This document shows, piece by piece, positions 25,185 through 37,902 of a stretch of 64,000 nt of DNA. The position numbers and the translations under genes are program-made. Every line of letters begins with the position of its first letter. Positions within the stretch are counted from its first letter, which is position 1. The DNA is from Owenia fusiformis (lineage: Eukaryota; Annelida; Polychaeta; Sabellida; Oweniidae): positions 24,998,184 to 25,062,183 of the forward strand of contig CAIIXF020000012.1 in the NCBI GenBank assembly GCA_903813345.2. Reading direction: 5' to 3'. The notes under the pieces were generated by a model that saw only the letters and a list, made by a program, of their open reading frames with translations, did no database searches and was not told the origin of the DNA.

Positions 25185-28100
25185 TTAGCACCTTTGCCTT
25201 GCACCTAGAATATAAAATTATCAATGCAATGTTAATTTATTAACTCATCATGGTTGCAATAAAGTGTTACCATTTTTACAGAGGCAGATGGCAACAAAGT
25301 CTTGGTTGTGGTATACTAAATCATACACTGTGTGTAAGTGTTGTTCGTGTAAGTGTTTCAGTCAGAATATTGTCTAGCTACAAGCCCGGGCTACAAGCCT
25401 CTGTGACTCCCCCCCCCCCTCTACCTGACTAAACATTTCACAAGGCCAGTCTTGTCAGATCATTTAAATTTATTAATTTTATCACTAGACCATGTCTTAT
25501 AGAACATTCAGGTGTGGTTTTGCACACGAATTTTGCACACGATCTCTTCGATGGAGGAGTGATAACATTTGACCCAACCAAAGTACTAATAATAGGAGGG
25601 TGTGGACACGATGGCATTGAGAAAAAATTCCCTTTAAATAATAACAATATGATATGATAAGTAATATACTATTTCATAAAACCTGGTCCAACTAATTATG
25701 CTCAAAATATTCTAATTAATTGAAATCATGCTCCAACGTTCTAATCTACATGTACGTTACTTAGGGCTCTTAGGGTGTCGGGGTCGATGTCATTACCTTA
25801 ACCAAGAAATGTACATAAAAAGTTGTGGATTTTTGAGTTTTTACATGATCAGGATCACAATGCCCCTTAAAATGAAAGACTAGCCTTTTCACTCCTCTGG
25901 AAAATACTTTAGTTAAAAGTTGTCCTTTCGGAAAGATCACCAAACAGATGTTTTAAATTTTTCAGAAAATGTGCTCAATATATTCAGCTCATTTCTGAAA
26001 AATTCAAAATATTCTATCCAGTGACCTTTCCGAAAGGATACCTTTTAACTATTTTTCAGTCACAATTTCAGAGTGCTGGAAAGCTATTTCTTCATATTTA
26101 GGGACATCTTGACAATGATAATAGTGATAATACTGACTGTAGTCAAAACAGGAGGCTATTATCTAAGTTCAAAGATTTTCAAAAATCCAGCATATTTTTT
26201 CACTACCTGTTTGGTAAATTTCTGATAACTACCCCGAAACCTTAAAGATGCACTATGCCATAAGTCCCTCTCCCAGACAATCAATGATGTCCTATTGTAT
26301 ACTATAATATCTCACATACCATGGATATATTTTGAGAATAACTTTTGGGTATATTATTGCCGAAATATCGGAAATATTCAACAGAACAACCAAACTCCAG
26401 AATTAAACACAATCGATTCCTCGGCTTGCGAGGGTAATCCCCATTGAGTCACACAAGCGCCCTGAACCAGACAGCCAATCAGGTTTATGATAAACAAATT
26501 CAACGACCAATCAGATAACAGGAGAACTTTCCCGGTATATTCAAACTTCAGATTGAATTAATTTCTTCGAAATAAATAATTAGATCGGCCAGCACAATCG
26601 CACAATTATCACTGAAAGAGGAGGATTTGGGACTTCTTCTTTGGTAAGTAGATGGGTATGTATGTGGTGAAACTCAATATGCAAAAAAGTTCAGAGGGGT
26701 CTTGATTGTGCTATCCTATGGCATAGAGCCTCTTTAACATTGTCAAAATGTCCCATTCCCCTAACTTTCCATAAGGTTTAACAAAAATAACTGGAAATCT
26801 AAACTAAGATTATAAAAGTAATGTTGCCTCAAATCATCTTACGTTTTTTGCAAACACCAGCGTGTCTGTCTCTACAATGTACGTCATTCCAGCCATCACC
26901 ACCTAAAAAGACAAATAATCACATGACAAAATTGAGAAATAGAGGACTGACGTATATGAAATAAGCATTAGGGGTACTGAACCCGACCCTTTCTACTCAT
27001 AACATGACAATTTTTATGCCTAATGTTATTTTACATTGATGTCATGATTACCATGGGCACAACGATTTATTTAGAAATCATCATTTACTTAAGTTATGAT
27101 AATCATGGAAAGAGGAATGCAGACACAGAAGTATCACAAGTCACAAATACCTTTGGCAAAAGAAAACTAGGAAAAATATTAAAGGAGTGGTATCGATATG
27201 GAGAACTGAATTCAACAATGTTTTCTCTTAAACCAATCATTGAAAACATTCTGTAAAAACACGGTATTTTATGTAATGTCAACTTATTGATAATGCAAAA
27301 ATTATTTAGAAATATTTTATATAACTGTTTTTGTTAACATTTTTTTGTTTTTTTAGTGCAATTGTTTTTGCTCCTTTCTACCAATTCTTGAGAATGAAAT
27401 GAAATGTCTTTCCTAACCTTGCTGGAACAAAATAGCATATACAACATGTTTTTAGACCTCTCAATATTATAGTAACATAAAGGAATTTTTGGTTGATTTT
27501 AAAAAGTATTCAAAAAATTAAATTAAAATCCCCCCAAAATAGATAAAAATCAAGATAAACCTTTTATTTCATTTATAAGATGCTTTTTTTAAGTTCAACC
27601 AAAATTTCCTTTGTACAATTATAATATTGAGAAACCTGAACATGTTGTGTTTATGTCGTTTTGTTCTAATGAGGTTCCAAAAGATCATGTTTCATTTCAC
27701 TCTGGAAACGTGATACCAAGAACAAAACAAGTGTTTGATATATTTTTCAAATTACATTATTACCATTCAAAAGATGACCATTAAAGGAATCCAACACCTT
27801 GCAAAACTTCTTAACGGAGAGGAATAAGGGAAAATGCTTGCCGGATTCTGAATCTGTGTATTTTTTAATGATTTTTCACCGTCTTAGAATTTCAATTTTT
27901 TTCCTTTGAAAAAATGAGATTTGCATTGTAAATCCAATTAGACAAATGAGTAAACATGAATAGCCCGAAATCTAACGGTGAGATTTTGTTTTAAAAAATC
28001 ATGGATATCAAGGCTAAATATAGCTATACAATAAACATAAAAAAGCAATGCTTGGACTCTTCATATTCACACAAAAAATTAATTAGTAAATGAGGTTTGA

Positions 28101-31100
28101 TATTTGTGAGAATAAGTTGTAGGAGTCGCAATGCTCTACAAACACCAGACTACAGGGTGGATTAGGATCAATGACACACATAAAAATTGATTTAAAAACA
28201 TTTCATGATAATTATCTCAAACAAAAGCAGTTAGCGAAGGATACATTTCATTACACTCAATAAATATTTATCACTTTTGACTATATATACATATCTCATG
28301 GGAATGTATTTCCATCTGCTCAAGATATCATATTTTAGCTTCGAAAATCACAATCGTTGGATAATACATTTGTCTCAGAATGATAGGCCACCCTGTAGCA
28401 ATGTAGCTTTCACTTGAAGTGTACCCTTGAGAATAATGAACTTACTTTCAAATTGGTCTTGCTTTTGTGGTGTATGTGGCATTTTAGCAAATCTGCCACG
28501 CTCATTTCTTTCCAGAACCATCTTGTTCACATGTAACACTAGGCTATACGCGCATGTATAGACAGATGACATAGATATACATATAAATTATATATTGCAC
28601 CTGTATTTAGTTACATGGGAATATTCCCTTTGGAAAAATGCAAATGCATGAACATATATTTTCATCTTATATATGACTTCAAGCTAACATATTATTTCAT
28701 ATTTATATTTTCATAGCTAGTCTAACATAAATAATAGATCCATGAGAACAATATTCTTTGTTTTCTTAAAAATTGATGGGTTTACTGTGAATTCAATAAA
28801 TTACAATTTGCAAGGGGTAAGTATACTGTATGACCTTAGTTGCAAAGTACTGTTTATATATGCAGCTCAATAGCATAAAATATGTTGAATGAAGCATATG
28901 GTGGGGATTAGTCGTGTGACACACAAACTGACCAATACATGAGGGTATTAGCTACTTTTCACAGAAACCAAAGGAGGACAGTGATTTTATTTCAACTGGG
29001 AGCTTACCTCCACACGACTGATCATGTGACCATGGTGTTGGGTCCCTTTAAATTGACGATGTGTTAAATTTTTAGATTATTTTATGACTGGTTTAAGAGA
29101 AAAAAAGTTCTCCATATCGATACCACTCCTTTAAGTGAAAAATATTTAATATAAAATATTTTAAGTTCTGATTAATTTTTGAACTTATATTTTTTATCCC
29201 ATGAATATATACCTCTATCAGCCTGGCAAATGCACTCTTCATTTCCGAAGCTGTTGCTTGGTTCCCCACTCTTCCAGGCAGTGAAACTGAATCTTGAACC
29301 ATCAACCCATCTAAACGGATATCTCATTACATATAATCACGTATAACACATCTCATATCGAAATTTTCAAAACAGAAAAATGTAAAAAGTATGGCCTGTA
29401 GGTCCCATTCCCTATGGTAGCATTGATATTGGCCTCGTATATGTCATACAATCAATTGTTGAAACATGACTATTATTTGAACTTATGGTCGGACATATGA
29501 TGTACTCGTGATGGACACGTATGCTGTGTACTTCAAGGTAATAAAGTGTCATCATACTTATGTCCGATCATAATTGAATGCACCCTTACCGGAATCCTGG
29601 ATGTCTACCGCCATGGGTTCTTCCCCTTGTGCACTGTCCACCGATCCAGAACTTGCTGTTCCCGCCTGTAGCGTGACTGAATCTGTTCTCATTCGAATTG
29701 TGGATGGAGACAGCCTGGGCACCATCTCCAAGATCCCTACATGTCTGTATATATCAAAGTAAATTTAGCAAACATGAATGTTCAACATGAATCAACTTCT
29801 TATTTCTTACAATTTTAATTATATCAAATACCATGCTTACATCTGCCAATGAAAATCGTTCAAGGGAAAGGGTGTTTAGTTAGTACATCGCAACAGGTAT
29901 ATTAAAAATAATTCAAATAAATTCATATCCCAAATATATATTCCAAATGTCCGTTCATATACCGTATGTCGTAACTTGGTAACTTCCATAGGCATTTCTT
30001 TCCCGATATGAACCAGGTCTAAACATTGAAACCAAAATTTATATCGGCAAAGAACTACACATGTACACAATAGCAAGTTCACAATTTATTATACTCCAGA
30101 ACTTACATACATTAATTTCGAAATGCTGGTTACTTGTTCTCATACTATTCTAGTACTTTTTATATATTATTAACAGGTGTAATGTCCGGTGGCCGAAAAT
30201 GACCATAGGCCGAATCAAGTCACCGTGGTAATGTATTGGTACAAGGACAATACGCAAAACACATTGCGATACTCGCTATTATACTTTGCCCGTACAAAAG
30301 GTCAAATACCACTCCACCGGTGATCCGCTCGATTACACTGGTTACCAAAACGGTTCGTTTTGGTAACAAAATGTCGGAACGTCGAAGGTACGATTTTTCC
30401 TTTTTCCTTATTTCACGCGTTGTAGGCAGAATCCCAACGACGTTTTTTTTTATCACAAACGTGTATCAGCATCATATGATTTAGAAAATGTACATGTTTG
30501 CGAAAAAATAGCTCAGAAGACAACAGAATCGTCGATATAATTCCTCACTTAAGTTACATAAACGGTTTGGGTTAAAAGTGCAGATCTTAACTGTTTTTCG
30601 AAAAACCGTTTGTGTAACTTAAGTGAGGAATTAAATCGACGATTCTGTTGTCTTCTGAATTATTTGTTCGCAAATGTGTACATTTTCTTAAACATTTGAT
30701 ACTGATACACGTTTGTGTTAAACATGTCGTGGGAATTCTGCCTACAACGTGTGAAATAAGGAAAAAAGAAAAATCGTACCTTCGATGTTCCGACATTTTG
30801 TTACCAAAACGAATCGTTTCGGTAACCAGCGTAATCGAGTGGATCACCAGTGCACTATATAATCTTGTCGCTACTTACTCTTACGAATTCATCCCAGTTG
30901 TATCTCGAACCACTCGTCTTAGTGTAGCAGTAATTTCTGAAGTAAGCCCATGGTCCAGACCCACAAAAACATTGGTCCTGAGCTAAAAGTAAGATTAGAA
31001 GCGTGAATTCTCGTTAAGAGGGAACTGACAATTTGCATTTTTAAACTCTTAAATCATATAGCTCATATTTTGCATAGTGAAGGAGAAAGGAAATTCTAAA

Positions 31101-31305
31101 TCTTACTTGCAATTTTGTTTTCACAAATTTAAGTCAAAACACAGAGTGGGCGCTATAAAAACGGGGCATTGTATCAGTCCAACCTGGATACACTATACAT
31201 CATAGCAAGACCTCGAGGGATAAGGCATAAACATATCTAAGACCAGTATATTATCTTACCCAGTGCAACTGCGAACAAGGCTGAAACTAACAGGAACCTC
31301 AACAT
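25185..31305 (-). CDS. Secreted C-type lectin A, six exons
   Basis: Exons on the minus strand: 31260-31305, 30879-30982, 29590-29744, 29213-29310, 26843-26902 and 25185-25204. The 483-nt frame encodes 160 residues. Residues 1-16 (MLRFLLVSALFAVALG) are a signal peptide. A single C-type lectin fold follows: CFCGSGPWAYFRNYCY, AVSIHNSNEN, FWIGG, GEPSNSFGNEECIC, then GWNDVHC and the last fold Cys in AGVC. The tail is KKRARQRC. The calcium-site motif reads EPS instead of the usual EPN or QPD, while WND is kept, so sugar specificity cannot be predicted. Such small lectins act extracellularly in recognition or immunity. The stop codon and every splice border are conserved in paralogue B. Confidence 0.88.
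25840..26246. mobile_element. Foldback element, family 2 copy, in lectin A intron 5
   Basis: CCTTTCGGAAAGATCACC and GGTCACTGGATAG/CCTTTCCGAAAGG form the arms around a TTTTTCAGAAAATGTGC loop. The right end carries the inverse of CGGGGTAGTTATCAGAAATTT, linking it to the cluster at 16010-17515. It lies between the two last lectin A exons. Confidence 0.6.
27183..29130. mobile_element. TTAA-flanked element with terminal inverted repeats in lectin A intron 4
   Basis: The left end AGGAGTGGTATCGATATGGA and the right end TCCATATCGATACCACTCCT are perfect inverted repeats, flanked on each side by TTAA (27179-27182 and 29131-29134). Lectin B carries a single TTAA at 36153-36156 in the same context (TTAAGTGAAAAATATTT), an empty site. 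The 1.95-kb interior has no transposase frame. TTAA duplication is characteristic of piggyBac and Kolobok superfamilies; which one applies is not decided. Confidence 0.82.
30319..30848. mobile_element. Foldback element next to lectin A exon 2
   Basis: The arms of about 250 bp are inverted copies running from GGTGATCCGCTCGATTACAC to GTAATCGAGTGGATCACC. The two opposite-strand frames in the arms encode the same meaningless peptide, as expected for a palindrome. It begins 30 bp from the exon 30879-30982, so it sits right at the 5' splice site of intron 2. Lectin B lacks it. Confidence 0.85.
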
Positions 31306-33409
31306 CTGAAATGAAGACGTTCAGATTTGTACACATGTCGACCCACTGCTCTTTTGCTTATTAAATTGTGTTTTAACCTTTTGAATACCAGAGCAATCTG
31401 CTTGCCATTCTATGGATGATAATTTGATATCAAGTTTGTTACACAAATTTGATTATTTGTGATATCATGGATGATCTTAGAATGTGTCCAACTTTCGGGA
31501 AATCGGTTTAAAAAATGATGTGTAACCTTTTGGTTGACATGAAAATCTTTCATTTTCTTTTCTTTCAAAAGTGGGCACATTTTTAAAATTGCCATAACAA
31601 GAAGAACATCGAATGTCATGTCTCACAATTGTCATCCATAGATTGTAGTGTCTGTACATGAAAAAATGAAGCTGGTTACATATGTATTAAAGAAGAAATT
31701 ATTTCATTTTTGGAGGGTTCTGTTTTTTGGGTCACCCTGTATCTCTCACTGGGTTTCCTTGAAATTTAGTAGGCCTATTTGAAACTTAGTCACCACTCAC
31801 ACATACATAATAGTTATGACACTATACATGAACTACAAACTAAAGAAAGCAGATTTGACATTATTTGTAACAAAAATAAAAGTTCATTCAGTGAACTAAA
31901 TCAATTACTGACCTGTTTTACCCTTACCAGTCAAAATGGAACATGAGTCATATTCTTTATAATTAGATGGGCAGAATAAAGGTATACGAGACAGGATATT
32001 TAAGGTTATTTTGATATTTCAGAAACAAGAAACCATAAAAAGATGTGTTTTATTTATTGTTCTTCAGTGATTTTTTGCTCTGCAAGGCCTACATATACAC
32101 ATGATTACCCATACGAAAAAACAGTTTTTAGAAATTCACAGGGTGTGTACCAAACTAAGAGTGACAGTTGAACGCGCGGGGTAAGGTACAGCACAAGGGT
32201 GGTAAAATTTTAGCAAACTGATCTTTTCATATTTTCAGAAAGATCTGGTCTAGTTTCTAGAACTCTAGAAATTCTTAAAAGAACATTCTAGACAGTGAAT
32301 TTCACAATTAAACCTACACAAACTCCCAATGTAGTATTGTTTCTAGTTCTTTTCTACCAATTCTTGAGAATGAAATAAAAGATATCTCCGAACCTTGTTG
32401 GAAAATAATAGCATAAAAAGTAGACAACATTTTCTTAGACCTCTCAATTATAGTTAATCTTAGTTATACAAAGGAAATTTCAGTTCATTATTCAAAAAAA
32501 TATATGTATATATAAATTAGATTAAACCTTTTATTTCATTTACAAGATACTTTTTAAATCAAGCAAACTTTTACCCTGCGTGCAGAGTCTAGTTAAACTA
32601 CAAGACGAAGCTCTCTTTTAAGAAGTGAAGTCAAACGAATGCAAAGGGTAGCAAACTTTCCTTTGTACAATTGCAATATTGAGAGTCCTAAACACGTTGT
32701 GTACTTGTACATGTTCATTTTGTTCCAATGAGGTCCGGATAGATGTTACATTTCATTCCAAACATATGATACCGAGAACAAAAGAAGTGTCTGATGTGTT
32801 TTCTAAAACAATATAGAGAAAAGTATATACATATTTTTTTCAATTAAATCGTTATCATTCAGTATAGGATCATTAAATTGACGATGTGTAACATTTTTGA
32901 TGTAGACTGGTTTAAGAGAAACATGTGTTCAGTTCAGTTGGTCACATCGATACCAATTCTTTAAAGATGTTAAAATTTTGTTAGGCTTAGTTGATGCTAT
33001 TCTGTCATCTGAATTTTGAAGTATAACTAAAGGAGATCAAATAGCTTTTCTACAAATTAGTCTTACTATTCGGAATATACAAAATGTTCTCTAAAAACAT
33101 TCGTATTCTTCATATAATACTGCTAAGTCGGCATTACTGAACATAGAAATCGCAAGCAGAATTATCCTCGACAACCTACCTTGATTGTCAGAAATCAAAA
33201 AGAATTCTAAATTGAGTGGAAAAAGTGATGTAATATATACATAGTCGATTGTGTGAACGGCCATATGGTTTTTGGGACGTTAGGTAGAGATCTTTATTTT
33301 TACAAACATTGGACGGTAGGAGTGGTAAGACGCCGTGTCATTTAGATAAAGGTATCATAATTTAAGTAACTATAACAACAGTATATCCAGGTTCTGTTTT
33401 GTGTTGTAT

Positions 33410-33642
33410 CACTGGCGGATCTTTGTTGGCCCAGAAAAAAATTGGCCAAAAAGGCCTAAGGCCCCAACCAAAAAGTGGGCCTATTTGGTCATAAGTGGGC
33501 CTTGTAAGGTTTTATATTTTTTTAATTCCAGGCCAAATTTTGAAGAAAATGGGCCCAAAACCCAAAGATTTTCTCTAAGTTATTTTCTCTGACCTGAAAT
33601 TTGCCCCCCCCCCCCTTGTTGGTTCCCAGATCCGCCCCTGTG
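33410..33642. mobile_element. hAT-like MITE
   Basis: CACTGGCGGATC at the left pairs with GATCCGCCCCTGTG at the right. The interior has AAAAAGTGGGCC motifs and a C-run of more than ten. A relative with similar interior lies at 39128-39410. Confidence 0.55.
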
Positions 33643-34436
33643 TATTGTATTGTATTGTATTGTAATGTAGCGTATACTGTATCTTTATTTCCTCCTACAA
33701 AATTGCGGAAACAGTTTTATTCTACTTTAATAATAGCGCTACTCTCCACATATACAATATGGCCAAATATTATATTTTCTGCAGGTTATCAGAAAAACCA
33801 GAATGTATGGCGTTTCATGAGTTTCTTGACTAATGCATTATAAGATAAATTCTTTTTTTGACTCAGTAATATTACATCAGTAATGAAATTTCCACCTATT
33901 AATGAATCTCAGAATCAATTAATGTATCATATGATTGTATTTGCAATGTCAAATTAAAATCGAATGTACGATGCAACTTCACATTTGAACGTGATCTAAA
34001 GAAGTACAACTATATTCATACATATTACAATTTAGGCTGGAGGAGAGAAGTCCAATCTAATGTAGACGCACGCACAGTAGTAACAACTTAACCATGCGTA
34101 TTCATACATTGCTTAAGTATACTAATTAGTGACGCTGTCTTTTTCAAAAGGTGGCTCATTATTTTTTAAATGCACTCTTAGTATATCATGTAGCCTTACC
34201 CAATGCTGTGTCTTTTTATTTTTTATATTTTATTTTCACAGCCTGTACATAAAGAAAATCAAAATAAACAAAATATAATAAAGACTTGGGCAAGGCTATA
34301 TATCGTGTAACTCCAGACGTATTGGGTCAATAAACTAATTTCTCAAGTACATAACATGCGAATCACTTAAAATATTCTTTGGGTATATTCATGCAATTAT
34401 TATCTACAAGAAACACATATTTGATTTCAAGAATAT

Positions 34437-34442
34437 TTTATT
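34437..34442 (-). promoter_or_regulatory. Candidate polyadenylation signal of lectin B
   Basis: AATAAA on the minus strand, about 92 bp past the stop, at a position comparable to that of lectin A. Confidence 0.45.
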
Positions 34443-34533
34443 TGAATCCAATAACTGGGTGTAGACTATAGTAAAAATTATTATCTAGCCATCCAGCTAA
34501 ACCTCATGTCAGGTGGTTTCTCCTTTGTTGGCC

Positions 34534-37500
34534 TTAGCACCTTTGCCTTGCAGCTAAAATATAAAATAAGCAATGCAATGTCAAGTTATTAACATACCAT
34601 TAAGATTCTAAAATGGTTGCAATTACTTAAGTGTTACCATTTCGTAGAGGCCGATGGCGACCACATCTTGATGGTAGTATAATAGATCGTTCATGTGAGT
34701 GTTAAGTAAGTTTTGTTACAGTTGGGGACATAAATAAATGACAGGTGGATTTGCTGAAGTGAGGATTTCCCATGTTAAAAATAAGAGAATTTACAAGAGG
34801 CCATAAATCAGTGGATGAGATTATACAAAATGTAAAATATACAAATTTTAAGGGATATGTATCTAGACAATACTGGAAATTATGGGCTTTCAGACCACCA
34901 TAATTAGGAAATGGTGATCGAAAATCGACCTGTCATTTATTTTTGTCCCCAACTGTAGTGTTATTTTTCAGCCTGGCTTTTCAGTCAGTCCGTAAATCTA
35001 ATAATTTTATCACTAGACCATGGTCTAAAAATATTTTTAAGTACACTTAGTGTAACCTTATACTGATTTTTTTCACATGGTGCTGCGAAAATTTAATAAA
35101 CAAATTAAGTAACAAATGAAGTCTACACCGTGTGCTTTCTCATGGTCCATACGTGGAGTTTTTTTGCACACGAATTTTGCACACGATCTTGTCGATGAAG
35201 AAGTGATAACAGTTGACCCAATCACAACACTATTATAGGAGGAGTAAAGGAGGAGTGAACATAATGACATTGAGAAAGAAGTTTCTCTTTGAAATTAAAA
35301 AATTATCAAACTAAAGCTTATGACTGCGGTTTTGATCTATCCGTTGCGCAAGTAAATCGCGTAATATTTAATGAGTTTCCCCATGGTCATATGTTTTCAA
35401 CAAAAATAGCACATCCAAGCGCTCGTACACTTTTTTATTACTTTGACATCACAGTTTATTGCAATAGAACTCCTGTGGTGCACCAGGGATCGGCTAGCCG
35501 GCGCGGGTGTGATTGAAAAGGTTGATATAGCGGTATGGTGTAAGTGCGCTTGGATGAGCTGTTCTTGAAAACATGTAATTTGCATCACTGGGCTTATTCT
35601 TCTTTTCGTGATACTTTTGTGATTAAACTAATGTTCAATTTAACTGGTCCAATTTAGTCATGCTCAAATATTCCAGTTTGATCATTCCCACAGTGATCCA
35701 ACCCAACATTCTAAACAACATGTGCGTAGATTAACATGGTCAAAATGTCCCACTCCTCCAACGTTCCATAAGACTTGAAAAATAATTAGACATCTAAACT
35801 AAGATTATAAAAGTAATGATGTCTAATATCATCTTACTTTTCTTGCAAACACCAGCGTGTCTGTCTCTACAATGTACGTCATTCCAGCCATCGCCACCTA
35901 AAGGTAGAAATAATCCAGTGCCAATTTTGCTAAATCGATTACTGGCGTATGTGAAATAAGCATCCGGGGTACATTGCCAAACGCTTACTATCTTGTTATT
36001 TTACGTTGACTCATGATTACAATGGGTACATAAAACGATTAATTTGGAAATGCTAATTATAAGCTATCAAGTCTATCATATCATAACCGATTAAACCCCG
36101 GTGAGGAGATGAATGCAAACACGCAAGTATTACACAGGTAACTCTTTTGAATTTAAGTGAAAAATATTTAATTCAAAAAGCTCTGATTTAATTTTATGAC
36201 GTTTGGACTCTCTATGTGTATACAGGTACCTCTATCAGCCTGGCAAATGCATTCCTCATTTCCGAAGCTGTTGCTTGGTTCCCCGCTCTTCCAGGCAGAG
36301 TAATTCCAGGGTGTACCATCAGACCATCTATAGTAAACGGAATAATCGTATAACCGTATTGTAGGCATATATTAGAATATCTCTTACTATATCACAATCA
36401 CATATAATCGTGTATAAAGTCACGGGCTTTCAACTAGATTATATTTTCAAGTTTTGTCAATGTGAAGTGGCTAATGAATACCACTTTACTACTACGAAAG
36501 GAAGCGTTGTCATCATAGTTTCGCGAAAGTGTATCCATGCACTCTCTTGGAGTCATAAAATGTTCAAAATGAAATGAAATGAATGAAAGACATGGTAGTA
36601 AAGAATGCACCCTTACCGGAATCCTGGATGTCTACCGCCATGGGTTCTTCCCCTTGTGCACTGACCACCGATCCAGAACTTGCTGTTCCCGCCTGTAGCG
36701 TGACTGAATCTGTTCTCATTCGAATTGTGGATGGAGACAGCCTGGGAACCATCTCCAAGATCCCTACATGTCTGTGTATATCAAAGTATATTTAGCAAAC
36801 ATGAATGGTCAACATGCATGAATCAACTTTTTATTTCTGACAATATCATTTCAAATACCCTTGTTACAACGCCGTTTATGTGTTTGCCGATGAAAGTACA
36901 GTAGTTCCTTGGAATAAGGTCTCTGAGCCTTTCGTTCAGTGAAATCCGTGCCTCCTTTACTTCAGGTAGTGAAGGTACGCAACGAACGAAATGGATTTTG
37001 AGAATGCTTTAGTATATGATCATGAAGTTGATGCAATGCAACCGTTATATTTAAAATAATTGAAAGTAAATTCATATCCCATAGAAGTATATTCCATATA
37101 ATTATCCATATTCCATAAATGTAGCTTGGGAACTACCATCGCCAAAGTACAGTAACAATATTATATTAATTGAGAGCAAACAAAAATAGCATTAATGCAA
37201 TATTCACTTTCATACTTCGCCCTTCGAAAAGCTAAAATATCACTCTGTAATCTTATTGTAATGCTTATAAGCTTACTCTCTGTAATTCCCCCCAGTTGTA
37301 TCTCGAACCACTCGTCTTAGTGTAGCAGAAACCTCTAAAGTAAGCCCACGGTCCAGACCCACAAAAACACTGGTCCTGGGCTAAAAGTAAGATCAAAAGC
37401 ATGCACTTTCAGATACGAATATAAACCACCCACGGCCACATTGTGACCTAGGAATCATCCTGGATTGTGACCATTTATAACAGGCCCGTAGCCAGGGGGG

Positions 37501-37902
37501 GGGGGGTTCGCAGGGTTCGGGCGAACCCCCCCCCCCCCCTGGCCAAAAATTCTTTCAAAATCATGCAGTTTTTGACCATTTTGAGCACTTATCAAGTGAT
37601 TTTAGCCTAATTTGGGCCAAAATTGTCAAATGTGAACCCCCCCTGGAAATTTTTGAAAATTGACCCCCCCCCTTGGCAAATCCTGGCTACGGGCCTGTAT
37701 AATCTCATAAATAAACGTTACCATTATCATGGGGCTTATATTGTGCGTAGCAAAGGACAAATGAATTTGTAAATATTACTTGCACATTTCTTAACTCGCA
37801 GAAATATAGCAAGAAAGGGTCGATGGGTAGGGCATAAACTATATTTAGTATCTTACCCAGTGTAACTGCGAACAAGGCTGAAACTAACAGGAACCTCAAC
37901 AT
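34534..37902 (-). CDS. Secreted C-type lectin B, six exons
   Basis: Minus-strand exons: 37857-37902, 37277-37380, 36617-36771, 36230-36327, 35838-35897 and 34534-34553. Exon lengths (46, 104, 155, 98, 60, 20) and phases equal those of lectin A, giving 160 residues. Signal peptide MLRFLLVSALFAVTLG; lectin fold with WAYFRGFCY, AVSIHNSNEN, FWIGG, WSDGTPWNYSAW, GEPSNSFGNEECIC and GWNDVHC; tail KKTARQRC. The third exon differs from that of lectin A by only two bases in 155, whereas the start of the fourth exon differs at 7 of 12 residues. The gene is compact (3.4 kb) and lacks the large insertions of lectin A. No transmembrane segment is present. Confidence 0.88.
37481..37697. mobile_element. MITE with CAGGCCCG termini in lectin B intron 1
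   Basis: CAGGCCCGTAGCCAGG and CCTGGCTACGGGCCTG are perfect inverted termini, flanked by TATAA on both sides. The interior has G-runs and C-runs and the motif GTTCGGGCGAACC. A partial relative of the same family is at 50271-50470. Confidence 0.75.

Larger units (their letters stand above)
31306..34533. other. Interval between lectin A and lectin B
   Basis: It holds the 5' flank of lectin A and the 3' flank of lectin B. A mariner-like end (TTTTTTGGGTCACCCTGTAT, near 31722-31741) is present. The stretch 32330-32965 carries sequence related to the interior and ends of the TTAA-flanked element (CTTTTCTACCAATTCTTGAG). Parts of 32880-33200 match 39040-39640, showing that the lectin duplication extends upstream of the coding regions. 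No gene seen. Confidence 0.55.

Noticed and set aside
30236-30986. Open frames of 78-112 codons on both strands
   Set aside because: They are mirror translations of the foldback at 30319-30848 and share the same peptide in opposite orientation, so they are not genes.
36564-36795. 64- and 70-codon frames in lectin B exon 3
   Set aside because: They are alternative-frame and antisense shadows of the true lectin frame, which is fixed by the CTLD motifs and splice phases.
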